From Liolophura sinensis (Eukaryota > Mollusca > Polyplacophora > Chitonida > Chitonidae), in assembly GCF_032854445.1 (NCBI RefSeq), contig NC_088306.1, positions 14,567,386-14,631,385 on the forward strand: a stretch of DNA of 64,000 bases. The letters are read 5' to 3'. Each line of letters opens with the position of its first letter. Within the stretch, counting starts at the first letter, position 1. Shown here one piece after another: positions 54,389 through 64,000 of this stretch. The translations under genes and the position numbers were made by a program. The notes beneath the pieces are model-generated. The model was not told the origin of the DNA, ran no database searches, and saw only the letters and a program-made list of their open reading frames with translations.

Positions 54389-56452
54389 CTAGTCTCACAA
54401 CTGCTTTATGCTGTGCTGCCTATAATCAGAAGACATTTTCAGTTAATTTACCGTCCTTCGAGCATGGTTGACATTATAGGGGTGACAGCCTGTGTGTTAG
54501 AAGTAACATTTTTATGCTGTGCTGCCTACAGTCAGCACACATTTTCAGTTGATTTACCGTCCTTGGAGCAAGGTTGACATTATAGGGGTGACAGCTTGTG
54601 TGTTAGAAGTAACTGCCTACAGTCAGAAGACATTTTCAGTTGATTTACCGTCCTTGGAGCAGGGTTGACATTATAGGGGCCACAGCTTGTGTGTTAGAAG
54701 TAACAGCTTTATGCTATGCTGCCTACAGTCAGCAGACATTTTCAGTTGATTTATCCTCCTTCAAGCAGGGTTGACATTATAGGGGTGACAGCTTGTGTGT
54801 TAGAAGTAACTGCCTGCAGTCGGCACACATTTTCAGTTGATTTATCCTCCTTGGAGCAGGGGTGAAATTATAGGGGTGACAGCTTATGTGTTATAAGTAA
54901 CTGCTTTATGCTGGGCTGCCTACAGTCAGCAGACATTTTCAGTTGATTTATCCTCCTTGGAGCAGGGCTGACATCATACGGGTGACAGCTTGTGTGTTGG
55001 AAGTAACTGCTTTATGCTGTGCTGCCTACAGTCAGCACACATTTTCAGTTGATTCATCCTCCTTGGAGCACGGTTGACATTATAGGGGTGACAGCTTGTG
55101 TGTTAGAAGTAACTGCTTTATGCTATGCTGCCTACAGTCAGCAGACATTTTCAGTTGATTTATCCTCCTTGAAGCACTGTTGACATTATAGGGGTGACAG
55201 CTTGTGTGTTGGAAGTAACTGCTTTATGCTATGCTGCCTACAGTCAGCAGACATTTTCAGTTGATTTATCCTCCTTCGAGCAGGGTTGACATTATAGGGG
55301 TGACAGCTTGTGTGTTAGAAGTAACTGCCTACAGTCAGCAGATATTTTCAGTTGATTTACCGTCCTTAGAGAAGGGCTGACATCATAGGGGTGACAGCTT
55401 GTGTGTTAGAAGTAACTGCTTTATGCTGTGCTGCCTACAGTCAGCAGACATTTTCAGTTGATTTATCCTCCTTGAAGCAGGGTTGACATTATAGGGGTGA
55501 CAGCTTGTGTGTTAGAAGTAACTGCTTAATGCTGTGCTGCCTACAGTCAGCAGACATTTTCAGTTGATTTATCCTCCTTGGAGCAGGGCTGAAATTATAG
55601 GGGTGACAGCTTGTGTGTTAGAAGTAACTGCTTTATGCTGTGCTGCCTACAGTCAACAGACATTTTCAGTTGATTTACCGTCCTTGGATCAGGGCTGACA
55701 TTATAGGGGTGACAGCTTGTGTGTTAGAAGTAAAAGCCTACAGTCAGCAGACATTTTCAGTTGATTTATCGTCCTTGGAGCACGGTTGACACTATAGGGG
55801 TGACAGCTTGTGTGTTATAAGTAACTGGTTTATGCTGTGCTGCCTACAGTCAGCAGACATTTTCAGTTGATTTACCGCCCTTGGATCAGGGCTGACATTA
55901 TAGGGGTGACAGCTTGTGAGTTAGAAGTAAATGCCTTCAGTCAGCAGACATTTTCAATTGATTTATCGTCCTTGGAGCACGGTTGACATTATAGGGGTGA
56001 CAGCTTGTGTGTTAGAAGTAACTGGTTTATGCTGTGCTGCCTACAGTCAGCAGACATTTTCAGTTGATTTACCGTCCTTGGATCAGGGCTGACATTATAG
56101 GGGTGACAGCTTGTGTGTTAGAAGTAAAAGCCTACAGTCAGCAGACATTTTCAGTTGATTTATCGTCCTTGGAGCACGGTTGACATTATAGGGGTGACAG
56201 CTTGTGTGTTAGAAGTAACTGCTTTATGCTATGCTGCCTACATTCAGCAGACATTTTCAGTTGATTTATCCTCCTTGAAGCAGGGCTGACATTATAGGGG
56301 TGACAGCTTGTGTGTTAGAAGTAACTGGTTTATGCTGTGCTGCCTACAGTCAGCAGACATTTTCATTTGATTTATCCTCCTTGGAGCAGGGCTGACATTA
56401 TAAGGGTGACAGCTTGTGTTAGAAGTAACTGCTTACAGTCGGCACACATTTT
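54389..56452 (+). repeat. Minisatellite, about 90-106 bp unit, about 20 units (copy B)
   Basis: Same unit as 9,289-10,690, expanded by about six units and with a higher share of the long form. It ends by fusing directly to the inside of the SINE at 56,452, where copy A has about 800 more bases. Confidence 0.95.
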
Positions 56453-56630
56453 CCGCCAGCCTTTCCCTGGTACACATTAAACCTGGTGATTTCAAAATCA
56501 TACAAAGCAGCATGATCTTTCACAGTGGTCACAGTGGTAGGGTGCGTCAAGATTCGAATGCACGGCCAAAGTGGTACGATGCGTCAAGATTCGAACCCGC
56601 GGCCTAATTGGTAGGATAATTGGTGGGTAA
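56452..56630 (-). mobile_element. Copy B remnant of the triplicated-B-box SINE
   Basis: The tail half (A 11,426-11,489) is missing. The remaining part starts at CCGCCAGC, directly abutting the minisatellite. One of the three B-box segments is degraded. Confidence 0.65.
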
Positions 56631-57089
56631 GAGACCACAAGAATATGAGCACTAATGAAGTTATCCAAAAATAGATTTTCAGACTGATAACTCCTTTATG
56701 TATACGGCGGCTTCATGTAGGTACATGAGAATCGATACATTTGAAGTATCTAGATAAAGGTTGCTAAATCGTTGTTTATGAGAACTCTCCTTGATGGCCG
56801 TTAATGAGGGATTCACTTAACAGGTTTGGAGAGAGTCAAAGCAGGTGCAAGATATTTGTTTATCATCGTCCAGGGTTTTTGTTTTTTATCTTTGTTATTC
56901 TCGGTGGCCAACACGCCCGGCGTATGTAACCGAACATATCACGAAAACAAAGCATCCTTAAAGAAACCAGCAATCAAAGGTTGATGTCAGATATATGGAC
57001 TCTTGATCTTCTCTGTTTTATTGGTAAACATCTTCAGATCTATTTTTGCTTTATCTTTCTCTTCATAAAGAGGAAAAGGTTTTTACTGC

Positions 57090-57720
57090 GGTAAGACTTG
57101 AACTGAAGGGATGTGACAGAAAATAATTAGAAACATCACAGGTAAAAATACTGATCATAACTTTTACTGACTTTACATCAGTGTTTGGTTCCGGTCTTCA
57201 GTATATGAGGCGAGTACACATTAAACGTTATGTATATAATATGGTTGTAGAAGTACACTGAAAAAACAAATGTTTAACATTTAAACACCTCTTCGCAACA
57301 GATAATAAACATGCTTAATCTTTTATTGTAACCTTTTTATTACTTAAACACTTAAACATGTTTAAGCTGATCCTATGTTAACGAAGTTCTTTTGTGAAAC
57401 GTCATTAATGCTATGTTTTCCATATTGCACATGTACTATAAATCTTCCCATTCTAAAACACAGATTATCCTCTACATTGGTATCCTTTACATCTTAAACC
57501 TGAAATACATTCAACATTACAAATGATGCAATGAACAGTGACTTTACTGTAGTTGCATTTTGAGCTTTGAAGAAATGTTAATAACAGAACTGTGATAATA
57601 TGTTTGTTATGCTGGCTTATTGTTTTTGATTTTTGATTCTCTACTTCGTCATGTAATATTGTAATACAATAATCAACGGTCCCTATGAGTTGCTTTTGTT
57701 ATTCTGGTGATATATGCTGC
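57090..57720. other. No gene seen (copy B)
   Basis: Same non-coding sequence as A 12,140-12,785. Confidence 0.35.
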
Positions 57721-57724
57721 AGCA

Positions 57725-58088
57725 AGTTGAGTGTATCCAGGTATAGAATACCTTCCGCAAGATGTCTGTGAGTAATGGCAAGTCGATCTCCGGGTGGAAT
57801 GCTTTCTCTCATCCTGGTGTCCTGCTTCCGGATCTTATCCCCCCCCCCTCCTCCTCACAACGTTCAGCAGGTTCTCAAACGCACCATGGTTCATCCTCAG
57901 GAAAATTTTGAGTGCTGACGGATCTCTTTTAAGGCAAGAATATGCTCAAGTTTGGATCGTTTGGCAATCCATTCCCTCGTCCATTTTTGCTTTCGTTTTC
58001 TTCTTGAGAAAACAAGGGTAGCCGCTGTTGCTGGCAGGAGGGCGAGCTGAATTTCGTCATTGCTGCAGTCAGTATCACTTGACGCCAT
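57725..58088 (-). pseudogene. PIF/Harbinger transposase N-terminal fragment (copy B)
   Basis: Same fragment as 12,790-13,164. The first 63 codons differ from copy A at several residues (D/N, S/P, T/R, M/T and L/H), many more changes than in the GPCR exon. The poly-C tract is shorter and interrupted. Confidence 0.65.
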
Positions 58089-59419
58089 TTTCTCCGCGTT
58101 CTGCAGATCCGCGAGACAACCAAAGAAATGAGTCGACTAATCGGAAGTTATATCGTTATGTCTACGCGAAACAAATCGAAAGGTAATAGGATGGTTTCCG
58201 TCAAACAAAATCGGACCAAAAATCGGACGTAAAAATCGAAAGCAAAATCGTTGTGTGTGAGCCCGCCTTTACATGCGACCCTCGGCAATCTAACAGGCTA
58301 TGCCTGTGAAATGAATGTTTGGCTGAAAATAATGGAGAATAAAGTAGAGAAAATGGAAGAATGTGTAGAGTAAAGCAGTATGACAGAATAATACAAAAGC
58401 ATGACCAGGGTCTTTCGGACTTGAGAAATTATAAGATAAAGACACATTAAGTAACAGAGACACTTGATAAGCTGAAAAAAACAAAATACAGATACTGAAG
58501 TGCAACTAACATATCTGACGTATCAAAGTATGCGTTAAAACTTTTTGTTCATGGGCTTAGCAGAGAAAGAAAGTCAATACAGAAGAGAGCCAGGATAAAG
58601 GTAATCACTCTTTTATTGATGTAGTAAGCACCAAGTCAATTCTTACTGCCTTAAAAAACAGAATTAAATATTGATAGAGAAATACAGAGAGTTCATCGTA
58701 TGGGTGAGAAGGAATCTGGACAGGACACTCGACCAAGACCAAATTCTCACATTTCAAATCTTGTGGGAAGGTAAGATTTGCCTCCCCTGCACTGAATGGC
58801 AGACCATTTGTGAGACTGCCTTTGATGACGGAAATGGCAAACTGAAAATATTGTCCTTAGTGTGTGTGAGATAAGATCCAGAGTTATTTTCATTCGTACA
58901 TGCGGGCCAGTGTAAAAGCTGCATATTTTACTTAAATCTTTGCTTTTATAAAGTTTATAGAGAAAAATAAACAAACATTTAAAAGAAATATTAGCTGTCG
59001 ACAGGAAAAGAATAAAACTTTCTCTGAATTCGATGAAAGTCGTTTTCCGCCAATGTGAAAGAAGTATAGTATTCAATATTAAAGTGTTCTCTGAAATAAG
59101 TACAGGTTGTAATACAGTAAGGTGTTGTGACTAGACGTACTCTATGTATGCGAGTGCTTATTTTCTAAGACAACAGTATATATATATATGTTCTTTTACA
59201 TGTGTAACGGAACGACTGTGCAAATAGCCGCCCCTGACCAAGTTTGTCAAGGATCACGAGGAAACCAGACCGAAGGTACAGGATTTGTCCACCAGGGACG
59301 CGAGGCGACACACAAAAAGTGAAACAAAATGGTTTCAACGATTAACGAAAATTACAGAAAGCGTCTACCCGAAATAAATATAAAATTTAATCGAAGTACA
59401 ATAACAGAAAGTTCACGAA

Positions 59420-60232
59420 AAAAAAAATGTGTCCCTATCAGCAGGTCTCTCCCGCAGTCCGCACCCCCATCACTTCCTCACAGGTTATCTCCCCTCAAAC
59501 TCGCCTCCCACATTTTGTACGATGGGCATCATCAGAGGTTACGCTGCGAAAGGAAGGAATTGTGGGGTTTTGAAACACCTTTGTGCCCGGAGAATCACCA
59601 AGCCACTGTGCGCTCGCTGCCATCATCGGAAAGGGTATCCTGACTTTCCAACTTTTCCACGACCGTGCCTTCCCAACCATGAGGTGGAAGAAGCCCTTCA
59701 TAAGGCTTAAGATGATCCATATGGGATACTTTATGTTGGAAAAAGAACTTTTTCGGACCAGATAGGTGACAGATGTAAGTTGTTTTACAACCTGGAAAGG
59801 TCCAGTCCATCCTATGCCAAATTTGTCCTTGACTGCCAGCTGGTACCACCTCCAAACAAAGTCTCCTGAATTGTAGTTCCGCAGTTTCACTCCCCGATCG
59901 AAGTTCCTCATCTGCCTACGTGCCGCTTTACCCATACGCTTCTGTACTGCCCTAAATGCTACCTTCTTCGTATGCTGGAGCCATCGGACATACTTTTTCG
60001 GACAGGATCCTCCTTGCGACTGGATACCAAGCAGGCGATCAATTGGACAGGCTAGTTCATACCCGAACCTCAGAAGATTGGGAGAACACCTCGTGCTCTC
60101 TTGCTCCGTTGCCCTATCAGGACAAAAGGAAGGTTTTTATCCCAGCTAGACGAGTGACGTACTGTGTACGTGGCTAACATTTGCAACAACGTCGGGTTAA
60201 AACGTTTTACCAGGCCGTCTTACTCAGGCTGG
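59420..60232 (-). pseudogene. Ty3/gypsy integrase C-terminal half (copy B)
   Basis: Same fragment as 14,480-15,300, with the same GYELACPI-type region and GPFQVVKQL domain. The catalytic Glu is Lys here (codon at about 60,205-60,207, plus-strand TTT where copy A has TTC). Additional frameshifts are present. Confidence 0.8.
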
Positions 60233-61097
60233 TATGAGGTTGTTCTTGTTTTCTCAATGCCAAGCAGCTTGCAGACGCGCAATTTAATTGGGAAGGAGTG
60301 TAACGGGAGCAGCTTTCCAGTGCTTATACTAGTAGGAATTTCCCTTTACCTCAGTTGGTAGAACGCTTGACCTCGGCTGCAGATACCCGAGTTCGAATCC
60401 TTGTGTGACCGATACAAGTAATAAAACTTTACTCACCTGATTTTACTCTGAAACGTCCCACAGGGACAGGAGTGAAATCAGTATTCAGATCGTATACCAT
60501 GCTAGAATACTAATTATTCTGAGAATTTTGGCACTAAATCGATAAGAGCAAATCCAATCGGTCTTTTGCTATTATTTTATTTATAAATTGTAGAATTTTA
60601 GAATCCAAAATCGGTAATAACTTTACTAAAATTTATCAAGCGGATAGCAATAAAAATTTGCAATATTTAGAATAATGTCAAAACTATAAATATTGCATCT
60701 GGTATTTACTAAAAGGCGATAATTTGACCTATTCTTGGTAGATACAGAAAAATTGATTTCATGAACGAATGTGGAATTTTTGCCTACGCTCTGCGATATA
60801 GCCTCATTCAGCGACAATCAAATAATACATCCAGGCAATGTTTCAATGTACTTTTCTTTGATGAGATTGGTATTTACTCCCAAAGTGCTATAAAAGAAAT
60901 CCAACTTTTTATTAACGTTCTAAACAGACACCAACAGCAATAAACGAACACATCCAGAAAACAAGAACACATACTGATCTAGGCCTCGAAATAGACATTC
61001 GTATACCACCTGCCAAGCATAATTAACGTTCAGAGTCAATAATCGCAAAGTCAAAATCCAAAACAAGACTCAATACAAATGACCAAAGAAATAAAGA

Positions 61098-61470
61098 AGT
61101 AACAGTATTATCGTTAATAGGGATTACACTTGCTGAATATGGCACAGATTCTAGTGCTGAAATTTGGCTGAGACCACTGCGGGTTTCGAACCACCGACAG
61201 AAACCAATACGCCAGCAACACATGTCAACCGTCTAGACCACTCGACCACTCGACCAACAGGCCTTCTACATAAAATAGAAAGTAGTTGACCGGTAGACTT
61301 TACAGCAAATATGCATTACCCCTCTGATGATCACAAACGACGTGCTGGCGGTTTGGTGCCTGACTCTGAGGTCGCTGGTTCGAAACCCGCAATGGTCTCA
61401 GCCAAATTTCAACACTAGAATCTGTGCTATATTCAGAAAGTGTAATCCCTATTAACGATAATACTGTTAC
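61098..61470. mobile_element. Head-to-head tRNA-SINE pair (copy B)
   Basis: Same arrangement as 17,646-18,016, with an 11-bp CCACTCGACCA repetition near 61,238-61,255 and a few substitutions. Confidence 0.8.
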
Positions 61471-61496
61471 TTAATCCACTTTCTAAATGATATCTA

Positions 61497-61757
61497 TACC
61501 TATCTGATATATATTCACCTAAGGGAATGACATCGTTTGTGATCATCAGAGGGGTAATGCATGTTTGCTGTAAAGTCTACCTTCTATTTTGTGTGGAAGA
61601 CCTGTTGGTCGAGTGGTCTAGACGGCTGACATGTATTGCTGGCGTATTGGTTTCTGACTCTGAAACCCGCAGTGGTCTCAGCGAAATTTCAGCACTAGAA
61701 TCTGTGCTATATTCAGAAAGTGTAATCCCTATTAACGATAATACTGTTACTTAATCC
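61497..61757 (+). mobile_element. Extra tRNA-derived SINE unit found only in copy B
   Basis: It repeats GTGATCATCAGAGGGGTAAT, a head with GACCTGTTGGTCGAGTGGTC, AACCCGCAGTGGTCTCAGC, and the same 3' end. The sequence just past the SINE end (CCACTTTCTAAATGA to CCTATCT) is also repeated. This points to unequal recombination rather than a simple insertion. Confidence 0.8.
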
Positions 61758-63512
61758 ACTTTCTAAATGACATCTATACCTATCTAAAATAAAGAAGGTA
61801 CATAGAATATGGAATCGGAACGGACTCCTGCAAAGAGAAGCAGTTAATAGTTATCAGTGATGACGGAAAGACACGAGCAATGTTCTAGCCGACGGAATTA
61901 AATAGAAAAACCAGATCGTTACAATGCTATCTGGTTAAAGGATACATGGACGGAATTAAATAGAAAAACTAGATCGTTACAATGCTATCTGGTTAAAGGA
62001 TACATGTAAAGGTACTACAACACGTAGAGCATGGTTTAAAAAAAAAACAAGAAATATATGCATAAAAAAGAAGTAAATTTTCCATTTTTCTGGCATAGTC
62101 TAGGATACTTTAATAAACCCTCTATTTTATGCATATTTTCCGTAAAATGGTCGGACATATGTAAAAATGAGGGACACTTTACTTCACCTCCTTGCCACGG
62201 GGGTCGCTCCTCCCTTGAACACAAGTGGATTAACGCGTCTGGGAGTTCATGCTTCAGTAATCTCTTTCAAAACAAAAGCTGTCCCTGTGGGACGTTTCAG
62301 AGTAAAGTCAGGAGAGTAAAGTTTTATTACTTGTATCGGATCATGGAGCTATAAGTATAATATACATGTAAAAGAACATACATGTAGACTCGCGTCCCTG
62401 GTGGACAAATCCTGTACCTGCGGCCCGGTTTCCTTGTGATCCTTGACGAACTGTGGTCAGGGGCGGCTATTTGCACAGTCGTTCCGTTACACATGTAAAA
62501 AAAACATACATATATACGTATACGTCTAGTCACAACACCTTACTGTGTTACAGCCTGTACTTATTTCAAAGAGAACTTTAATACTGAATAATAAACGTCC
62601 TTCACATTCGCGGAAAACGACTTCCATCGAATTCAGAGAAAGTTTTATTCTTTTCCTGTTGACGTCTATTATTTCTTTTAAGTGTTTGTTTATTTTTCTC
62701 TATAAACTTTCTAAAAGCAAAGATTTATGTAAAATATGCCGCTTTTACACGGCCCACGTGTACGAGTGAAAATAACTCTGGATCTTATCCCCCACACACA
62801 CACTAAAGGAGTGTACTTTCAGTTTGCCATTTCCGTCATCAAAAAGTACTCTCACTGGACTCAGTGGTCTGGTTACCGGCTGATGGTTACAGATAATAAA
62901 GTCACATTCACTATCTCATCTCAGGCGTCGAAATCACCAAGAGATCTTAGACTTAAGTCAAAATTTCAAATCACTTCAAAATTGTTGTTTGTTATGTAGC
63001 AAGGTGAAAATATTGTTTGACAACGTAAATTCTGGGTACGTTATTGTACAACAAATTACAGCTAACATAGTGAAAAGGAACATACCAAATATGATGAATG
63101 AAATTTTGACTTATGTAAAAGATCGCTTCGTGGTCCCGGGGGGGGTCTGTTTGTTCCAGTGCTGCTGGGTGTATTCTTTTACCTTCCACACAGAGCTTAT
63201 CCCCAAGTAATTTGGCCATTTGTCCTCTAGATTTTGCCTGGTAAAACGCAGTATATAACGCTCTGGGTTTATTTACGTCTTCAGTGGGATATTTTTCAGT
63301 GCAGGGGAGGCAAATCTTACCTCCTCACAATATTTGAAATGTGAAAACTTGGCCACATTTGATCTTGGTCGAGTGTCCTGTCCAGATTCCTTCTCACCCA
63401 AAAGATGAACTCTCTTGAACAGTCTTTCTCTCTGAACATTTAATTATTTTTTTAATACAGGTCAAATTGATGGCAGAACTGGGAAAACAAGTTTAAAGAA
63501 CTTTGTAAATAC

Positions 63513-63941
63513 ATGATGCGCTGCAGTCGTCTTTCCAAGCTAAACTTACAATTGGAATTAGGTGAAGATAGTCCTCCATCCAAAACACGCCATTTGCTTC
63601 GTCATTTTGACCAGACTTCAGAGAAGATCAGAAAGACTCTTACTTTCGATTTTGCCTTAATCCAGGATCTGAAATATCACGACATGATCCAACTCTTCAG
63701 TGGTAAATTCTTTAAAAAGTACATGTACTTGTCACTAGCATGCAAAGAAATAGTGTTCGTGACAAGCCAAAAGCCAGGAACGTACACTAGCGCGAAGTCA
63801 GACATGTACACTCAAATTCAGAACTTCTTTCTGCGAGATGATCTAAGCCAGCGTAGCCAAATTTGTAGTCTTTCACGAAGGCTTTCAGCTTGTACGGACT
63901 GCTCATTGGCTAACATTGATCGTGTCAATCACCACTTGTAA
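63513..63941 (+). CDS. 142-codon ORF of unknown identity (copy B)
   Basis: Same frame and length as 19,796-20,224. Five residues differ (T/M, R/Q, C/Y, E/D and N/I). Its downstream partner lies beyond the window end. Confidence 0.4.
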   Translation: MMRCSRLSKLNLQLELGEDSPPSKTRHLLRHFDQTSEKIRKTLTFDFALIQDLKYHDMIQLFSGKFFKKYMYLSLACKEIVFVTSQKPGTYTSAKSDMYTQIQNFFLRDDLSQRSQICSLSRRLSACTDCSLANIDRVNHHL

Positions 63942-64000
63942 CCAGAAGAACGAGTGTTTTTCGTCAGAGGCTGAAACCAGAAGGTTATAGGGGTCGGTCA

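Larger units (their letters stand above)
45339..64000 (+). repeat. Large direct duplication, copy B (truncated at window end)
   Basis: This is the second copy of the segment at 1-20,283. It lacks the A segments 9,064-9,272, 10,683-11,489 and 15,541-17,020. It has a longer 106-bp array, a much longer AT microsatellite and an extra tRNA-SINE unit at about 61,497-61,757. Its GPCR exon is interrupted by three 1-nt indels. Confidence 0.95.

Overview
This is eukaryotic, AT-rich, repeat-laden nuclear DNA. The best guess is a lophotrochozoan, probably a mollusc. The guess rests on tRNA-headed SINEs ending in AATAAATAAAT tails after a GTAAAACACCAATC-type 3' end, on remnants of several non-LTR clades, on DIRS, Ty3/gypsy and PIF/Harbinger remnants, and on a lone rhodopsin-like GPCR exon. 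There are no operons, rRNA genes or CRISPR arrays.

Layout. Positions 1-20,283 (copy A) and 45,339-64,000 (copy B) are the same segment in direct orientation and largely colinear. They run off both window ends and are separated by about 25 kb of unrelated DNA (20,284-45,338). Each copy carries, in order: a class A GPCR exon (intact in A, three 1-nt indels in B), a possible terminal coding exon, a SINE, a minisatellite of about 106 bp, a PIF/Harbinger transposase fragment with its terminal repeat, a Ty3/gypsy integrase fragment inside one arm of a large inverted repeat, a head-to-head pair of tRNA-derived SINEs, and a 142-codon ORF of unknown identity. The copies differ by TE-sized gaps: A segments 9,064-9,272, 10,683-11,489 and 15,541-17,020 are absent from B, and B has an extra SINE unit at about 61,497-61,757. 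They also differ in array length. This could be a real segmental duplication or two haplotypes wrongly joined in an assembly; the sequence alone cannot decide.

The middle 25 kb holds LINE 3' ends, a reverse-transcriptase fragment, SINEs, two long decayed LINEs back to back (30.2-32.0 and 32.2-36.2 kb, the first with a 2A-like motif, the second with an L1-type ORF1 and two SINE insertions), a compact CCAAT/TATA promoter with a 5' exon and splice donor (37.6-37.86 kb), a 3.5-kb array of a 46-bp repeat with higher-order structure (38.2-41.7 kb), and a DIRS-type RNase H remnant (about 43.7 kb). Three unclassified interspersed repeat families recur across the window.

The only convincing cellular gene is the GPCR. 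Almost everything else recognisable is mobile-element debris. The most notable points are the A/B comparison, the promoter followed by the 46-bp array, and a template-switch hairpin in one SINE.
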